Source: Thermodesulfatator atlanticus | Lineage (GTDB): Bacteria; Desulfobacterota; Thermodesulfobacteria; Thermodesulfobacteriales; Thermodesulfatatoraceae | Reading direction: 5' to 3' | Length of the DNA: 9,275 nucleotides | NCBI GenBank assembly: GCA_011321895.1 | Contig: DROK01000146.1 | Location: forward strand, 1 to 9,275 | Shown: positions 1-6,700 of the stretch, in pieces | Layout of the letters: each line of letters starts with the position of its first letter | How positions within the stretch are numbered: position 1 is the stretch's first letter | Made by a program: the position numbers and the translations under genes | The notes under the pieces: model-generated | Databases searched by the model: none | What the model was told of the DNA's origin: nothing | What the model saw: the letters and a program-made list of their open reading frames with translations, nothing else

Positions 1-408
1 CTCGGTCTCTTCAAATACGTCAAGGAGGGCCTCCTGCGGCCTGAAATCCGCGGCGTGGCCAAAGAATTTGATGGCCGCCATATGACTGAACGTAGCTTCC
101 GGCCCCAGGTATGCCACTTTGAGGGGTTCTTGCGCGGTACGGCAGGTATGAACTATTTCCAGAAAAATGGCCTTCAAGGCCTCTTCCGGGAAGACCCCTG
201 CGTTTTCCGCCAAGATCCTCTCAATAACAGCGCGTTCCCGCCCCAGGTCCAGAACCTCGACCCCTAGCTGTCGTTTGAGCGCCCCCACTTCTTTTACCAC
301 GGCCAGGCGCTCCTTAAGGCAGGAAAGCACGGTCCGGTCTAAGGCGTCGATCTTCTCCCGTAATTGTTGTAATCTCTTTTTGATTTCCTCTTGGTTTTTC
401 TGGCTCAT
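1..408 (-). CDS. pheA: Bifunctional chorismate mutase / prephenate dehydratase (P-protein), N-terminal part
   Basis: The first 136 codons are present; the rest lies beyond the left edge. The enzyme converts chorismate to prephenate and then to phenylpyruvate, the committed steps of phenylalanine synthesis in the cytoplasm. Residues about 9-93 form an AroQ-type chorismate mutase helix bundle. Residues in the expected active-site places are Arg17 (LREKIDALD), Arg34, Lys45, Asp54 and Arg57-Glu58; Glu84 stands where E. coli has Gln88. The prephenate dehydratase domain starts at about residue 97 with KVAYLGPEATFSH, the diagnostic opening of that family. The catalytic Thr-Arg-Phe motif and the ACT regulatory domain are not in the window, so feedback control cannot be judged. 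The ATG at 408-406 follows GGGAG (418-414) with five bases between. It starts 30 bases after the stop of the nuclease gene on the same strand, so the two may be co-transcribed. Family assignment is firm. Confidence 0.93.
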   Translation of the reverse strand, partial: MSQKNQEEIKKRLQQLREKIDALDRTVLSCLKERLAVVKEVGALKRQLGVEVLDLGRERAVIERILAENAGVFPEEALKAIFLEIVHTCRTAQEPLKVAYLGPEATFSHMAAIKFFGHAADFRPQEALLDVFEETE

Positions 409-438
409 TTTGACTCCCGCTTAAATTTTAGCCAAAAA

Positions 439-1074
439 TTAACGGCCCGGCCAAGGCCGACACCTCTTACAGGGACAATACCCCTCAAAGAAGGCCTCCT
501 TCATGTCTTTGAAAACCACCCGGTTACGGGGGGCCGTCTTCCGGCCCAGGGGACAATCAGGCCGGTGGAAACGGCGGGAACGCCGGTTCCCCAAATAATA
601 AGGTTCTCCCCGGAAAAAATCCCCACCCCAGAGGCCAAGGCCCTTGCGCATGGCCCTGCGCTGGGCCGCAAGAAGCAGGGAAAAATATTTGGTATTGGGG
701 GGCATGTAACACACAAAAGCCAGCCCCTGCGCGACCAGGGCCTCCTGTACGAAGGTACCGTCCGGCAGAAAGACGTAGGCCAGGAGCCGGCCGAAACGAT
801 CCCTCGGTTCTTCGGCGATCTCCAGCAGGACGTATTTCTTCTTGACCAGACGGATGTTGGCCTTGAGAGCTTCCCGGCCGAAGGGTTCCCCGGGCTCATC
901 TTCATGGGGAATTTCCGGGGCGTTGATGCTGGCGTAGCGCACCTTCTGCCCGTTTTCCAGCACGACGGTGTCCCCGTCTATAACCCAGCGCACGTAATGG
1001 GTCTCTTTACGGGCCGGACAGCTGGTGGCCACTAAGACCAGAAAAAGGACCAGGAGGTATAAGGGGCGTTTCAT
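439..1074 (-). CDS. Thermonuclease-family (SNase) lipoprotein with C-terminal Ada-like cysteine domain
   Basis: This is a 211-residue staphylococcal-nuclease-type phosphodiesterase. Residues 4-18 are a hydrophobic signal segment ending in A-T-S-Cys19, a plausible lipobox, so the protein is probably exported and lipid-anchored. The nuclease domain covers about 27-150. The DGDT motif gives Asp33 and Asp35; Arg46, Glu54 and Arg96 (RFGR) match catalytic Arg35, Glu43 and Arg87 of the S. aureus enzyme. Asn51 occupies the position of calcium ligand Asp40, a change I believe occurs in other homologues. Residues 159-206 (YLGNRRSRRFH, Cys174, then CPCKRC with Cys202 and Cys205) resemble the zinc-binding Ada N-terminal fold that often follows such nucleases. 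The ATG at 1074 has AGAGGAG (1087-1081) six bases upstream. It may degrade external DNA or RNA for nutrients; this is inferred. It lies just upstream of pheA, with no obvious functional link. Confidence 0.88.
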   Translation of the reverse strand: MKRPLYLLVLFLVLVATSCPARKETHYVRWVIDGDTVVLENGQKVRYASINAPEIPHEDEPGEPFGREALKANIRLVKKKYVLLEIAEEPRDRFGRLLAYVFLPDGTFVQEALVAQGLAFVCYMPPNTKYFSLLLAAQRRAMRKGLGLWGGDFFRGEPYYLGNRRSRRFHRPDCPLGRKTAPRNRVVFKDMKEAFFEGYCPCKRCRPWPGR

Positions 1075-1148
1075 CCGTTTCTCCTCTGGTTTTTGCCCAT
1101 CTTAACTTTTCCTATTGCAAGACCCAAGGCTTTGTTTATGTTTAAGGC
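1075..1148. promoter_or_regulatory. Divergent intergenic region, possible promoters
   Basis: These 74 bases separate the leftward nuclease/pheA unit from the rightward unknown-gene/rpe/ccsA/hemA unit, so both must be started here or nearby. On the plus strand TTGCAA (1115-1120) and TATGTT (1137-1142) are 16 bases apart and each matches a sigma-70 box at 4 of 6 positions. Transcription from there would begin almost at the ATG at 1149. TTGCAA is its own reverse complement, so it could also serve the other strand, but no good partner box was found there. The match is weak and rests on eye alignment only. Confidence 0.25.
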
Positions 1149-1532
1149 ATGCTTCCCAAGGCCACCAAAAAGGCACCGGTACTCTTTCAGACCAGCAACG
1201 GCCTCCTCATGGGCCTGGTTTGCTATCATCACGGCATGGAAACCCTGGCCTTCGTCCTGGAAAAGCGGGAATTTTTTGACGTGGAATGGCCTGCCCTGGT
1301 GGCCATTGACGCCCAGGGTTGGCACCCCATCCCCTTGATGCTCGAACACATCGTGATGCAACGGGCCAACGTCATCTGGTATACCACGGCCCTTCCCGAA
1401 ACCCTGGTACAGAAATACCGGGAGCGGCTCCCCATAAAGCCAGACACCCCTCCGGAGCCCCCCACACCCCCCAAGGAACCCCCTAAAAGTAAGGAAAAGA
1501 TCGTCCATTTTCCGAGGTTCAAGCATGATTAA
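1149..1532 (+). CDS. Conserved-looking hypothetical protein with proline-rich tail, upstream of rpe
   Basis: I do not recognise this 127-residue protein. Residues 1-93 look like a compact soluble domain with alternating hydrophobic stretches ([20 protein letters not shown], then [19 protein letters not shown]). There is no signal peptide and no convincing membrane span. Residues 97-113 are a Pro/Lys/Glu-rich tail ([13 protein letters not shown]), followed by a basic end. It is probably a real gene because its last 8 bases overlap the rpe start, rpe's Shine-Dalgarno lies inside it, and its composition matches its neighbours. The ATG at 1149 is the first start available, since an in-frame TAA sits at 1143-1145. 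Only AAGG one base upstream resembles a ribosome site, so the start is weakly supported and the message could be nearly leaderless. The context suggests a housekeeping accessory role, but no function can be given. Confidence 0.65.
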   Translation: MLPKATKKAPVLFQTSNGLLMGLVCYHHGMETLAFVLEKREFFDVEWPALVAIDAQGWHPIPLMLEHIVMQRANVIWYTTALPETLVQKYRERLPIKPDTPPEPPTPPKEPPKSKEKIVHFPRFKHD

Positions 1533-2193
1533 GCTTGCACCCTCGATCTTGTCGGCAGACTTTGGCCGTTTGGCGGAAGAAGTCCAGGCGGTAGAAAGGG
1601 CCGGGGCGGATCTCATCCATATAGACGTGATGGACGGGCACTTCGTCCCCAACCTTACCATCGGCCCCCTGGTGGTGGAGGCTATCAGGCCGGTAACCAG
1701 ACTCCCCTTTGACGTCCACCTGATGATCGAAAACCCCGACCAGTACCTGGAAGCCTTTGCCAAGGCCGGAGCGGACTGGATATCCGTCCACGTGGAGGCC
1801 TGTGTTCACCTCCACCGCACCGTCTCCCGGATCAAAGAGCTGGGAAAAAAGGCAGGAGTGGTATTAAACCCGGCCACCCCGCTGGAAAGCCTGACCTATA
1901 TCCTGGAAGAGATAGACTACGTCCTCATTATGAGCGTAAACCCCGGTTTTGGAGGACAAAAATTTATCCCCTCCGCCTTAAAGAAAGTAAGGGCCCTTAA
2001 GGAAATGATCGCAGCTTACGGGCTTGACCTTCCGGTGGAGATAGACGGGGGTGTTAACCTGGAAACGCTGCCGGAGGTAGTCCGCGCCGGAGCTGACATC
2101 CTGGTGGCGGGCTCGGCCATCTTCAACACCCCTGATTACGCCGCCACTATCAAGGCCTTCCGCCAAAAAATTACCGAAACGCTGGCCATTTAA
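1525..2193 (+). CDS. rpe: Ribulose-phosphate 3-epimerase
   Basis: This 222-residue cytoplasmic TIM-barrel enzyme interconverts D-ribulose 5-phosphate and D-xylulose 5-phosphate in the pentose phosphate pathway. The family signature is complete: APSILSADF at 5-13 with Ser10, [12 protein letters not shown] at 32-43, DVHLM at 63-67, SVNPGFGGQ at 137-145 and EIDGG at 172-176. The expected metal ligands are His32, Asp34, His65 and Asp174, with Asp34 and Asp174 as the acid/base pair. The phosphate-binding region AGSAIF is near residue 195. Length is normal for the family. The ATG at 1525 overlaps the end of the upstream gene by 8 bp and has GAGG (1514-1517) seven bases upstream, which suggests translational coupling. 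The next gene, ccsA, starts 46 bases downstream with no terminator between. It supplies the pentose side of the triose-phosphate pool made by the gap-pgk-tpiA genes in the same window. Confidence 0.96.
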   Translation: MIKLAPSILSADFGRLAEEVQAVERAGADLIHIDVMDGHFVPNLTIGPLVVEAIRPVTRLPFDVHLMIENPDQYLEAFAKAGADWISVHVEACVHLHRTVSRIKELGKKAGVVLNPATPLESLTYILEEIDYVLIMSVNPGFGGQKFIPSALKKVRALKEMIAAYGLDLPVEIDGGVNLETLPEVVRAGADILVAGSAIFNTPDYAATIKAFRQKITETLAI

Positions 2194-2239
2194 CCTTATT
2201 TACTTCACAAACCTTTGCCTTTATGGCACCCTTAAAACC

Positions 2240-3070
2240 ATGAATCTCTTTTTCTTTAAGCTGGCCTTAATCGTTTACGCCATCGCCACGGTGGGTTATT
2301 TCGTTTACCTTTACACCTTAAAGAAAGAGGCGGCCAAGGGGGCCTACTATACCCTCCTTTTGGGTTTTGCCTTTCATTCGCTGAGCATCATCCTGCGGTG
2401 GGTGGAGGCCGGGCACCCCCCTCTTACCAATCTCTTTGAAGCCACTTCCTTTCTCAGCTGGGGCCTGGTATTGGGCTACCTCATCATCGACAGACGTTTC
2501 AAACAGGCCAAAACCCTGGGGGCCTTCGTCCTGCCGGTGGCCACCATCCTGCTGGTCTATTCTTCTTTTTGCCCCAAAGAGATCCTGCCCCTGCCTCCGG
2601 TGCTCAAAAGCTTCTGGCTCCCCATCCACGCGGCCATCTCACTGGTATCGTATGGTTTTTTTATCCTGGCCGCCGCCAGCGGGGTCATGTATCTCATTCA
2701 GGAGCGCCAGATCAAAAAGAAGAAACTGGGAGGGTGGTTTAAAAGACTCCCTTCCCTTGAGGTGCTTGACCGCATTAACGAATTATCTTTAAAAATAGGT
2801 TTTCCCCTTTTGACGGTGGGTATTATTACCGGAGCGGTCTGGGCGGAAGAGGCCTGGGGTTCGTACTGGAGTTGGGACCCTAAAGAGACGTGGTCACTTA
2901 TCATGTGGTTGATTTACGCGGCCCTTCTGCACGAGAGGTTGGCGGTGGGCTGGCGGGGTCGTAAGGCCGCCTGGCTCTCCTTGGTGGGCTTTATGGCCTG
3001 GCTTATATCTTTCTTTATCGTGAATCTTTACGTCCCTGGAGCACACACCTATGTCGAATGGCACGGTTAA
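2240..3070 (+). CDS. ccsA: CcsA/HemX-family cytochrome c assembly membrane protein
   Basis: This 276-residue integral membrane protein has about eight predicted hydrophobic spans (roughly 3-25, 36-53, 66-84, 92-110, 125-153, 186-202, 218-233, 245-264). The tryptophan-rich WWD signature is clear at 206-223 (WGSYWSWDPKETW, with Trp206, 210, 212, 218 and 223). That motif marks the haem-handling proteins of the cytochrome c maturation pathway, System II. His46, His130 and His269 sit where conserved histidines of the family occur. The likely role is to move haem to the outer face and present it for attachment to c-type cytochromes, together with a CcsB/ResB partner that is not in the window. Homologues beside hemA are often called HemX and may affect HemA levels, so the exact role is uncertain. 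Its 3' end overlaps hemA by 20 bp. No Shine-Dalgarno precedes the ATG at 2240, but a six-codon frame (2223-2243) ends across it as ATGA. Confidence 0.88.
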   Translation: MNLFFFKLALIVYAIATVGYFVYLYTLKKEAAKGAYYTLLLGFAFHSLSIILRWVEAGHPPLTNLFEATSFLSWGLVLGYLIIDRRFKQAKTLGAFVLPVATILLVYSSFCPKEILPLPPVLKSFWLPIHAAISLVSYGFFILAAASGVMYLIQERQIKKKKLGGWFKRLPSLEVLDRINELSLKIGFPLLTVGIITGAVWAEEAWGSYWSWDPKETWSLIMWLIYAALLHERLAVGWRGRKAAWLSLVGFMAWLISFFIVNLYVPGAHTYVEWHG

Positions 3071-4400
3071 AGACCACCTCATTTTGATCGGGCTAAACCA
3101 CCGCACGGCCCCGGTGGAGGTGAGGGAAAAGCTCTCCTTTGCCGGACGCGACCTGGACCCGCTCAACCTCTTTCTGGCCATCCCCGTGGTAAGGGAAGTC
3201 CTTTTCCTCTCAACCTGTAACCGGGTAGAACTGCTTCTCGTCAGCCGCGAGCCTGAAACCGCAGTCGAATTGAGCAAAAAGGCCTGGGGCGAAGCCAACG
3301 ACATAGAGGTCTCCCTCTTTGAGAAACACCTTTATTATTTCCGCAACGAGGAGGCGGTGCGCCATCTCTTCCGCGTAGCAGCCGGGCTTGATTCCATGGT
3401 GCTTGGGGAACCCCAGATCCTTGGCCAGCTAAAAGAAGCCTACCGGCGGGCAGCGGAAAGGAGGGCCACCGGCGTCATCTTGAACCGCCTGCTCCACAAG
3501 GCCTTCTCTGTGGCCAAAAGGATTCGTTCGGAAACCGGGATCGGGAGCCACGCGGTTTCCGTAAGTTACGCGGCGGTGGAGCTGGCCAAAAAGATTTTTG
3601 GTAACCTCTCCGGCAAACAGGCCATGCTCATCGGTGCCGGCGAGATGGCGGAACTGGCGGCCCAACACCTCTTAAACCAGGGGGTGAGCAAGCTCATCGT
3701 GGCCAACCGGACCCTTTCCCGGGCTATCGAACTGGCCAAACAGTTCCGGGGGGAGGCCATTTCTCTGGAAGAAATAGAAGACTACCTTTTAAAGGTCGAC
3801 ATCGTCATCTCTTCCACCGGTGCCCCCCATTACGTCCTTTCCGCGGCCCAGATCAAAAAACTCATGCGCCCGCGCAAAATGCGCCCCATCTTCTTCATTG
3901 ATATCGCCGTCCCCAGGGACATAGACCCTGAGGCCAACGAGATCGAAAACGTCTTCCTCTACGATATCGACGACCTCAAGGCGGTGGTGGAGGAAAACCT
4001 GGCCTACCGGCGCAAGGAAGCCCTGAGGGCCGAGAGGATCATCGAAGAAGAGGTCTTAAAGTTTAAGGCCTGGCTTGAACAACTGAAGGTCTATCCCACC
4101 ATCGTGGCCCTGCGCCGAAAAGCCGAAGAGATCAGGCGGCGTGAGCTCGAAAAGACCCTGGCCCACCTCAAGACCAAGCTGCCTCCAGAAGACCGCGAGG
4201 CCCTGGAAGTGATGACCAAATCCCTGGTAAACAAGCTTCTACACGACCCCATCATCTATCTCAAAAACCGTTACCACCGTGACGGACAACAGGTAGTGGA
4301 CTTCACCAGGAAGGTCTTTAACCTGGACGGAGAGGCCCCCCTTGAGGCTTCTCCCCCGGAATCAATCATTACCGAGCTTGAAAAAGCCCCCAAACACTAA
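3051..4400 (+). CDS. hemA: Glutamyl-tRNA reductase
   Basis: This enzyme reduces glutamate carried on tRNA(Glu) to glutamate 1-semialdehyde with NADPH, the first committed step of C5-pathway tetrapyrrole synthesis. The protein has 449 residues. The N-terminal catalytic domain carries LNHRTAPVEVRE (15-26) and the nucleophile Cys56 in STCNRVE. GLDSMVLGEPQILGQLKEAY, starting near residue 111, is a family hallmark. The NADPH-binding Rossmann domain starts at AMLIGAGEMAE (191-201). The helical dimerisation domain covers about 325-430 and contains KSLVNKLLHDP. The ATG at 3051 lies inside ccsA, 20 bp before that gene's stop, with GGAG (3038-3041) nine bases upstream, which implies coupling to ccsA. 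hemC and other haem genes are not downstream: the coding strand switches at once to secG. The last 4 bp overlap the end of secG. No haem-regulation signal is visible. Confidence 0.96.
   Translation: MSNGTVKDHLILIGLNHRTAPVEVREKLSFAGRDLDPLNLFLAIPVVREVLFLSTCNRVELLLVSREPETAVELSKKAWGEANDIEVSLFEKHLYYFRNEEAVRHLFRVAAGLDSMVLGEPQILGQLKEAYRRAAERRATGVILNRLLHKAFSVAKRIRSETGIGSHAVSVSYAAVELAKKIFGNLSGKQAMLIGAGEMAELAAQHLLNQGVSKLIVANRTLSRAIELAKQFRGEAISLEEIEDYLLKVDIVISSTGAPHYVLSAAQIKKLMRPRKMRPIFFIDIAVPRDIDPEANEIENVFLYDIDDLKAVVEENLAYRRKEALRAERIIEEEVLKFKAWLEQLKVYPTIVALRRKAEEIRRRELEKTLAHLKTKLPPEDREALEVMTKSLVNKLLHDPIIYLKNRYHRDGQQVVDFTRKVFNLDGEAPLEASPPESIITELEKAPKH
4329..4354. other. Stem-loop in the 3' end of hemA near convergent gene ends
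   Basis: Bases 4329-4337 (GGAGAGGCC) can pair with 4346-4354 (GGCTTCTCC). The stem is nine pairs, including one G-U on the plus strand, around an eight-base loop. It lies about 45 bases before the hemA stop and downstream of the secG stop on the other strand. No T-run follows on either strand, so it is not a textbook intrinsic terminator. It might stabilise transcript ends or simply be coding sequence. Confidence 0.35.
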
Positions 4401-4732
4401 TCTTTTTTCTCTTCAGCAGAGGGGACCGGGATATTAGCCGCCGGCGGGGTGGCGGTTTCCGGGGCGGGGATTTCAAGCTTGGGGGGTTTTTTCATAAGAG
4501 AGCCCGTTCTTTGGGCCGAAAAATAGGTAAGGGCCAAAGAGGTGGCAAAAAACAGGATGGCCAGGGCCGTGGTCACTTTATTCAAAAAGGTCCCGGGCCC
4601 TGCCCCGCCAAATATGGCCTGGCTGCCCGTAAAAACCGCCCCCACTTCCGAGCCCTTACCCACGTTTACCAGCACGATCCCGATAAGGAAGATACATACG
4701 ATAACGTGAACGATGACCAGGACGGTAAACAT
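4397..4732 (-). CDS. secG: Preprotein translocase subunit SecG
   Basis: This 111-residue small membrane subunit of the SecYEG export channel assists SecA-driven protein translocation across the inner membrane. Span 1 is residues about 3-24 and span 2 about 52-71. Between them is the family loop: GKGSEVGAVF, then a Gly-rich GSQAIFGGAGPGTFLNKVTT. The loop matches the SecG pattern GKG..G..F...SQ..FG..G...FL.K.T closely. The tail after residue 80 is Pro/Ala/Glu-rich and low in complexity, as is common in this family. The ATG at 4732 directly abuts the tpiA stop with no spacer. The ribosome site GGGAGGA (4747-4741) lies inside tpiA, so translation is probably coupled. It is the last gene of the gap-pgk-tpiA-secG unit, and its TAG stop overlaps the hemA stop on the other strand. 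Confidence 0.94.
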   Translation of the reverse strand: MFTVLVIVHVIVCIFLIGIVLVNVGKGSEVGAVFTGSQAIFGGAGPGTFLNKVTTALAILFFATSLALTYFSAQRTGSLMKKPPKLEIPAPETATPPAANIPVPSAEEKKD

Positions 4733-5497
4733 CTATTCAGTCCTCCCGAAACACACGATTCTTGCAAAGACATCCGGTTTAAGCGAGGCCCCACCCACCA
4801 GGGCCCCGTCTATGTCCGGACGTGCCATTAGACCTACAATATTTTCCGGCTTTACGCTACCCCCGTAAAGGATGCGGATCTTGTTGGCAAACTCTTCCCC
4901 GAACATATCTTTGAGCAATTTACGGCAGAAGGCGTGCGCCTCCTCGGCCTGCTCCGGGGTAGCGGTCTTGCCCGTACCGATGGCCCAGACCGGCTCGTAA
5001 GCAATGACCAGCTCTTTCAAGTCAGCGGTAGAAAAACCCTCAAGCCCTTCTTTTAGTTGTTGCTCAAGGACTTCAAAGGTCCTGCCGGCTTCCCTTTCAG
5101 CCAGGGTCTCACCGATACAGAGAATGGGGCTTAGGGAAAACTTAAGGGCCGCTTCTATCTTCCGGCGTATCATTTCGTTGGTTTCCCCAAAGATGTGTCT
5201 TCTTTCAGAATGACCGATGATGACGTAAGTCACCCCGATGTCTGCGAGCATCTTGGGGGAGATCTCTCCGGTAAAGGCCCCTTCACTTTCCCAGTGACAG
5301 TTTTGCGCCCCCAGGGAGATATTGGTCCCTTCCAGGGCACGCTGAGCCGCGTCAAGGGCCGTGAAGGGCGGGGCAAGCATTATGTCCCGGTCCTCCACCC
5401 CCGCCACCAAGGGCTTAAAGGCCTCGATATAGGCCAGGGTCTCAGGAACGGTCTTGTGCATTTTCCAGTTACCCGCAATGAGGGGACGCCGTTTCAT
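4733..5497 (-). CDS. tpiA: Triosephosphate isomerase
   Basis: This enzyme interconverts dihydroxyacetone phosphate and glyceraldehyde 3-phosphate. The protein has 254 residues from the ATG at 5497, typical for the family. Active-site residues are in place: Asn10 and Lys12 in AGNWKMH, His96 in IIGHSERR, and Glu168 in AYEPVWAIGTG, whose WAIGTGKTA is the mobile loop that closes over the substrate. The phosphate-binding Gly-rich segments YGGSV and LVGGASL follow near the C terminus. A GTG three bases further upstream (5500) is also in frame; I prefer the ATG because AGGAGG in 5510-5503 is then better spaced. That ribosome site is strong and overlaps the pgk stop codon. pgk ends 14 bases upstream and secG starts immediately after, so this is an operon-internal gene. 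Confidence 0.96.
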   Translation of the reverse strand: MKRRPLIAGNWKMHKTVPETLAYIEAFKPLVAGVEDRDIMLAPPFTALDAAQRALEGTNISLGAQNCHWESEGAFTGEISPKMLADIGVTYVIIGHSERRHIFGETNEMIRRKIEAALKFSLSPILCIGETLAEREAGRTFEVLEQQLKEGLEGFSTADLKELVIAYEPVWAIGTGKTATPEQAEEAHAFCRKLLKDMFGEEFANKIRILYGGSVKPENIVGLMARPDIDGALVGGASLKPDVFARIVCFGRTE

Positions 5498-5511
5498 CAC
5501 TACCTCCTCCT

Positions 5512-6690
5512 TTAGTTTTTCTGCTTTAGCGCGGCAATACCCGGCAATTCTTTACCCTCCAGAAATTCCAAGAAGGCCCCGCCTCCTGTTGAAAGATAAG
5601 AAAAGGCCCTTTTTACGCCGGCGTTTTTGAGGGCCCGCAGGGTATCCCCTCCCCCGGCGATGGTCACGGCGTTGGTGGCCGCCGCCTTACGCGCCACTTT
5701 GGCCGTCCCCTTGGCAAAAGCAGGGTTCTCAAACAGGCCAAGGGGTCCGTTCCAGACGATAGTCCCCATCCCTTCCAGCGCGGCGGCGTAAAGCTTCCTC
5801 GTCTCCTTGCCGATGTCATAAACCCCTTGGTCTTCAGGGATTTCGTAAACGCAGACGTTTTCGCCCTTTTCCGCCTCTTTATCCCGGGCCACCACCACGT
5901 CTACCGGGAGATAGACCTTGACCCCGCGACGCTCCGCTTCATCCAACACCGCTTTGGCCTCCTCCACAAACTCTTCTTCGTAAAAGGAGGTCCCCACCTT
6001 AAGACCTTCCGCTACCAAAAAGGTATTGGCCATGGCCCCACCGATCAGGAGTTTGTCGATCCTGGTAAGAAGGTTTCGCAGCACCCCTACCTTGGTAGAA
6101 ACCTTGGCCCCACCAATCACCAGGGCTACGGGCTTTTGCGGACTCTCAAGCAAAGTGGTCAGGTATTTGATCTCCCGGGCCAGCAAGAAACCGGCCCCGC
6201 ATTCGGAAACATAGGCCACCACCCCCACCACCGAGGCGTGCGCCCGGTGGCAGACCGCAAAAGCGTCGTTCACGTACACCTCGGCCAGACGGGCCAGGGC
6301 CTTGGCAAACTCCGGGTCGTTTTTGGTCTCGCCTTCGTGAAAACGTAAATTTTCAAGCAACAGGACTTCTCCCGGGGCCAGTTCCGCCACCATCTTTTCC
6401 ACCTCAGGCCCGATACAGTCCGGGGCAAACTTCACCTCCTGCCCCAAAAGCTCCGCCAGCCTCTTGGCGACCGGGGCCAAAGAGAGTTCGGGGACCCGTT
6501 TACCCTTGGGCCGGCCGAGATGGGAGGCCAAGATGACTCTAGCCTTTTGTTCCAGCGCGTAACGAAGGGTAGGAAGAGTGGCCCTCAGCCTGGTATCGTC
6601 GGCCACGGCCCCGTCTTTGAGGGGTACGTTATAGTCCACCCGGATCAAGGTGGGTCTTTGCGCCAGCTTAAGTTCGGTAATGGTCTTCAT
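5512..6690 (-). CDS. pgk: Phosphoglycerate kinase
   Basis: This enzyme transfers phosphate between 1,3-bisphosphoglycerate and ADP, giving 3-phosphoglycerate and ATP, and is reversible in gluconeogenesis. The protein has 392 residues, normal for bacteria. The N-terminal lobe binds 3-phosphoglycerate: RVDYNVPL (Asp19, Asn21), Arg34, and SHLGRP (His57, Arg60), then [14 protein letters not shown]. The C-terminal lobe binds nucleotide: GGAKVSTK, the GPLGLFE motif (usually GPMGVFE) and GGGDT, followed by [17 protein letters not shown] 30 bases upstream extends the frame into gap. The ATG at 6690 is chosen because MKTITEL matches the family's usual beginning and AGGGGGAG (6702-6695), which overlaps the gap stop codon, lies four bases upstream. 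It is ten bases from gap and 14 from tpiA, in one unit. Confidence 0.96.
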   Translation of the reverse strand: MKTITELKLAQRPTLIRVDYNVPLKDGAVADDTRLRATLPTLRYALEQKARVILASHLGRPKGKRVPELSLAPVAKRLAELLGQEVKFAPDCIGPEVEKMVAELAPGEVLLLENLRFHEGETKNDPEFAKALARLAEVYVNDAFAVCHRAHASVVGVVAYVSECGAGFLLAREIKYLTTLLESPQKPVALVIGGAKVSTKVGVLRNLLTRIDKLLIGGAMANTFLVAEGLKVGTSFYEEEFVEEAKAVLDEAERRGVKVYLPVDVVVARDKEAEKGENVCVYEIPEDQGVYDIGKETRKLYAAALEGMGTIVWNGPLGLFENPAFAKGTAKVARKAAATNAVTIAGGGDTLRALKNAGVKRAFSYLSTGGGAFLEFLEGKELPGIAALKQKN

Positions 6691-6700
6691 GGCTCTCCCC

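Noticed and set aside
391..1035. Plus-strand open frame of 214 codons
   Set aside because: It is the complement of the nuclease gene, which has a full motif set, a signal segment and a ribosome site; the plus-strand protein shows none of these.
1071..1763. Minus-strand open frame of 230 codons crossing the unknown gene and rpe
   Set aside because: It lies opposite two plus-strand genes, one of which is certain (rpe), shows no family motif, and its length is expected in GC-rich DNA.
4376..4408. GCTT-GAAA-AAGC hairpin followed by a T-run after hemA as an intrinsic terminator
   Set aside because: The stem is only four pairs and the T-run starts 15 bases away, which does not fit an intrinsic terminator.
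5827..6348. Plus-strand open frame of 173 codons
   Set aside because: It is opposite pgk, whose reading frame is beyond doubt.
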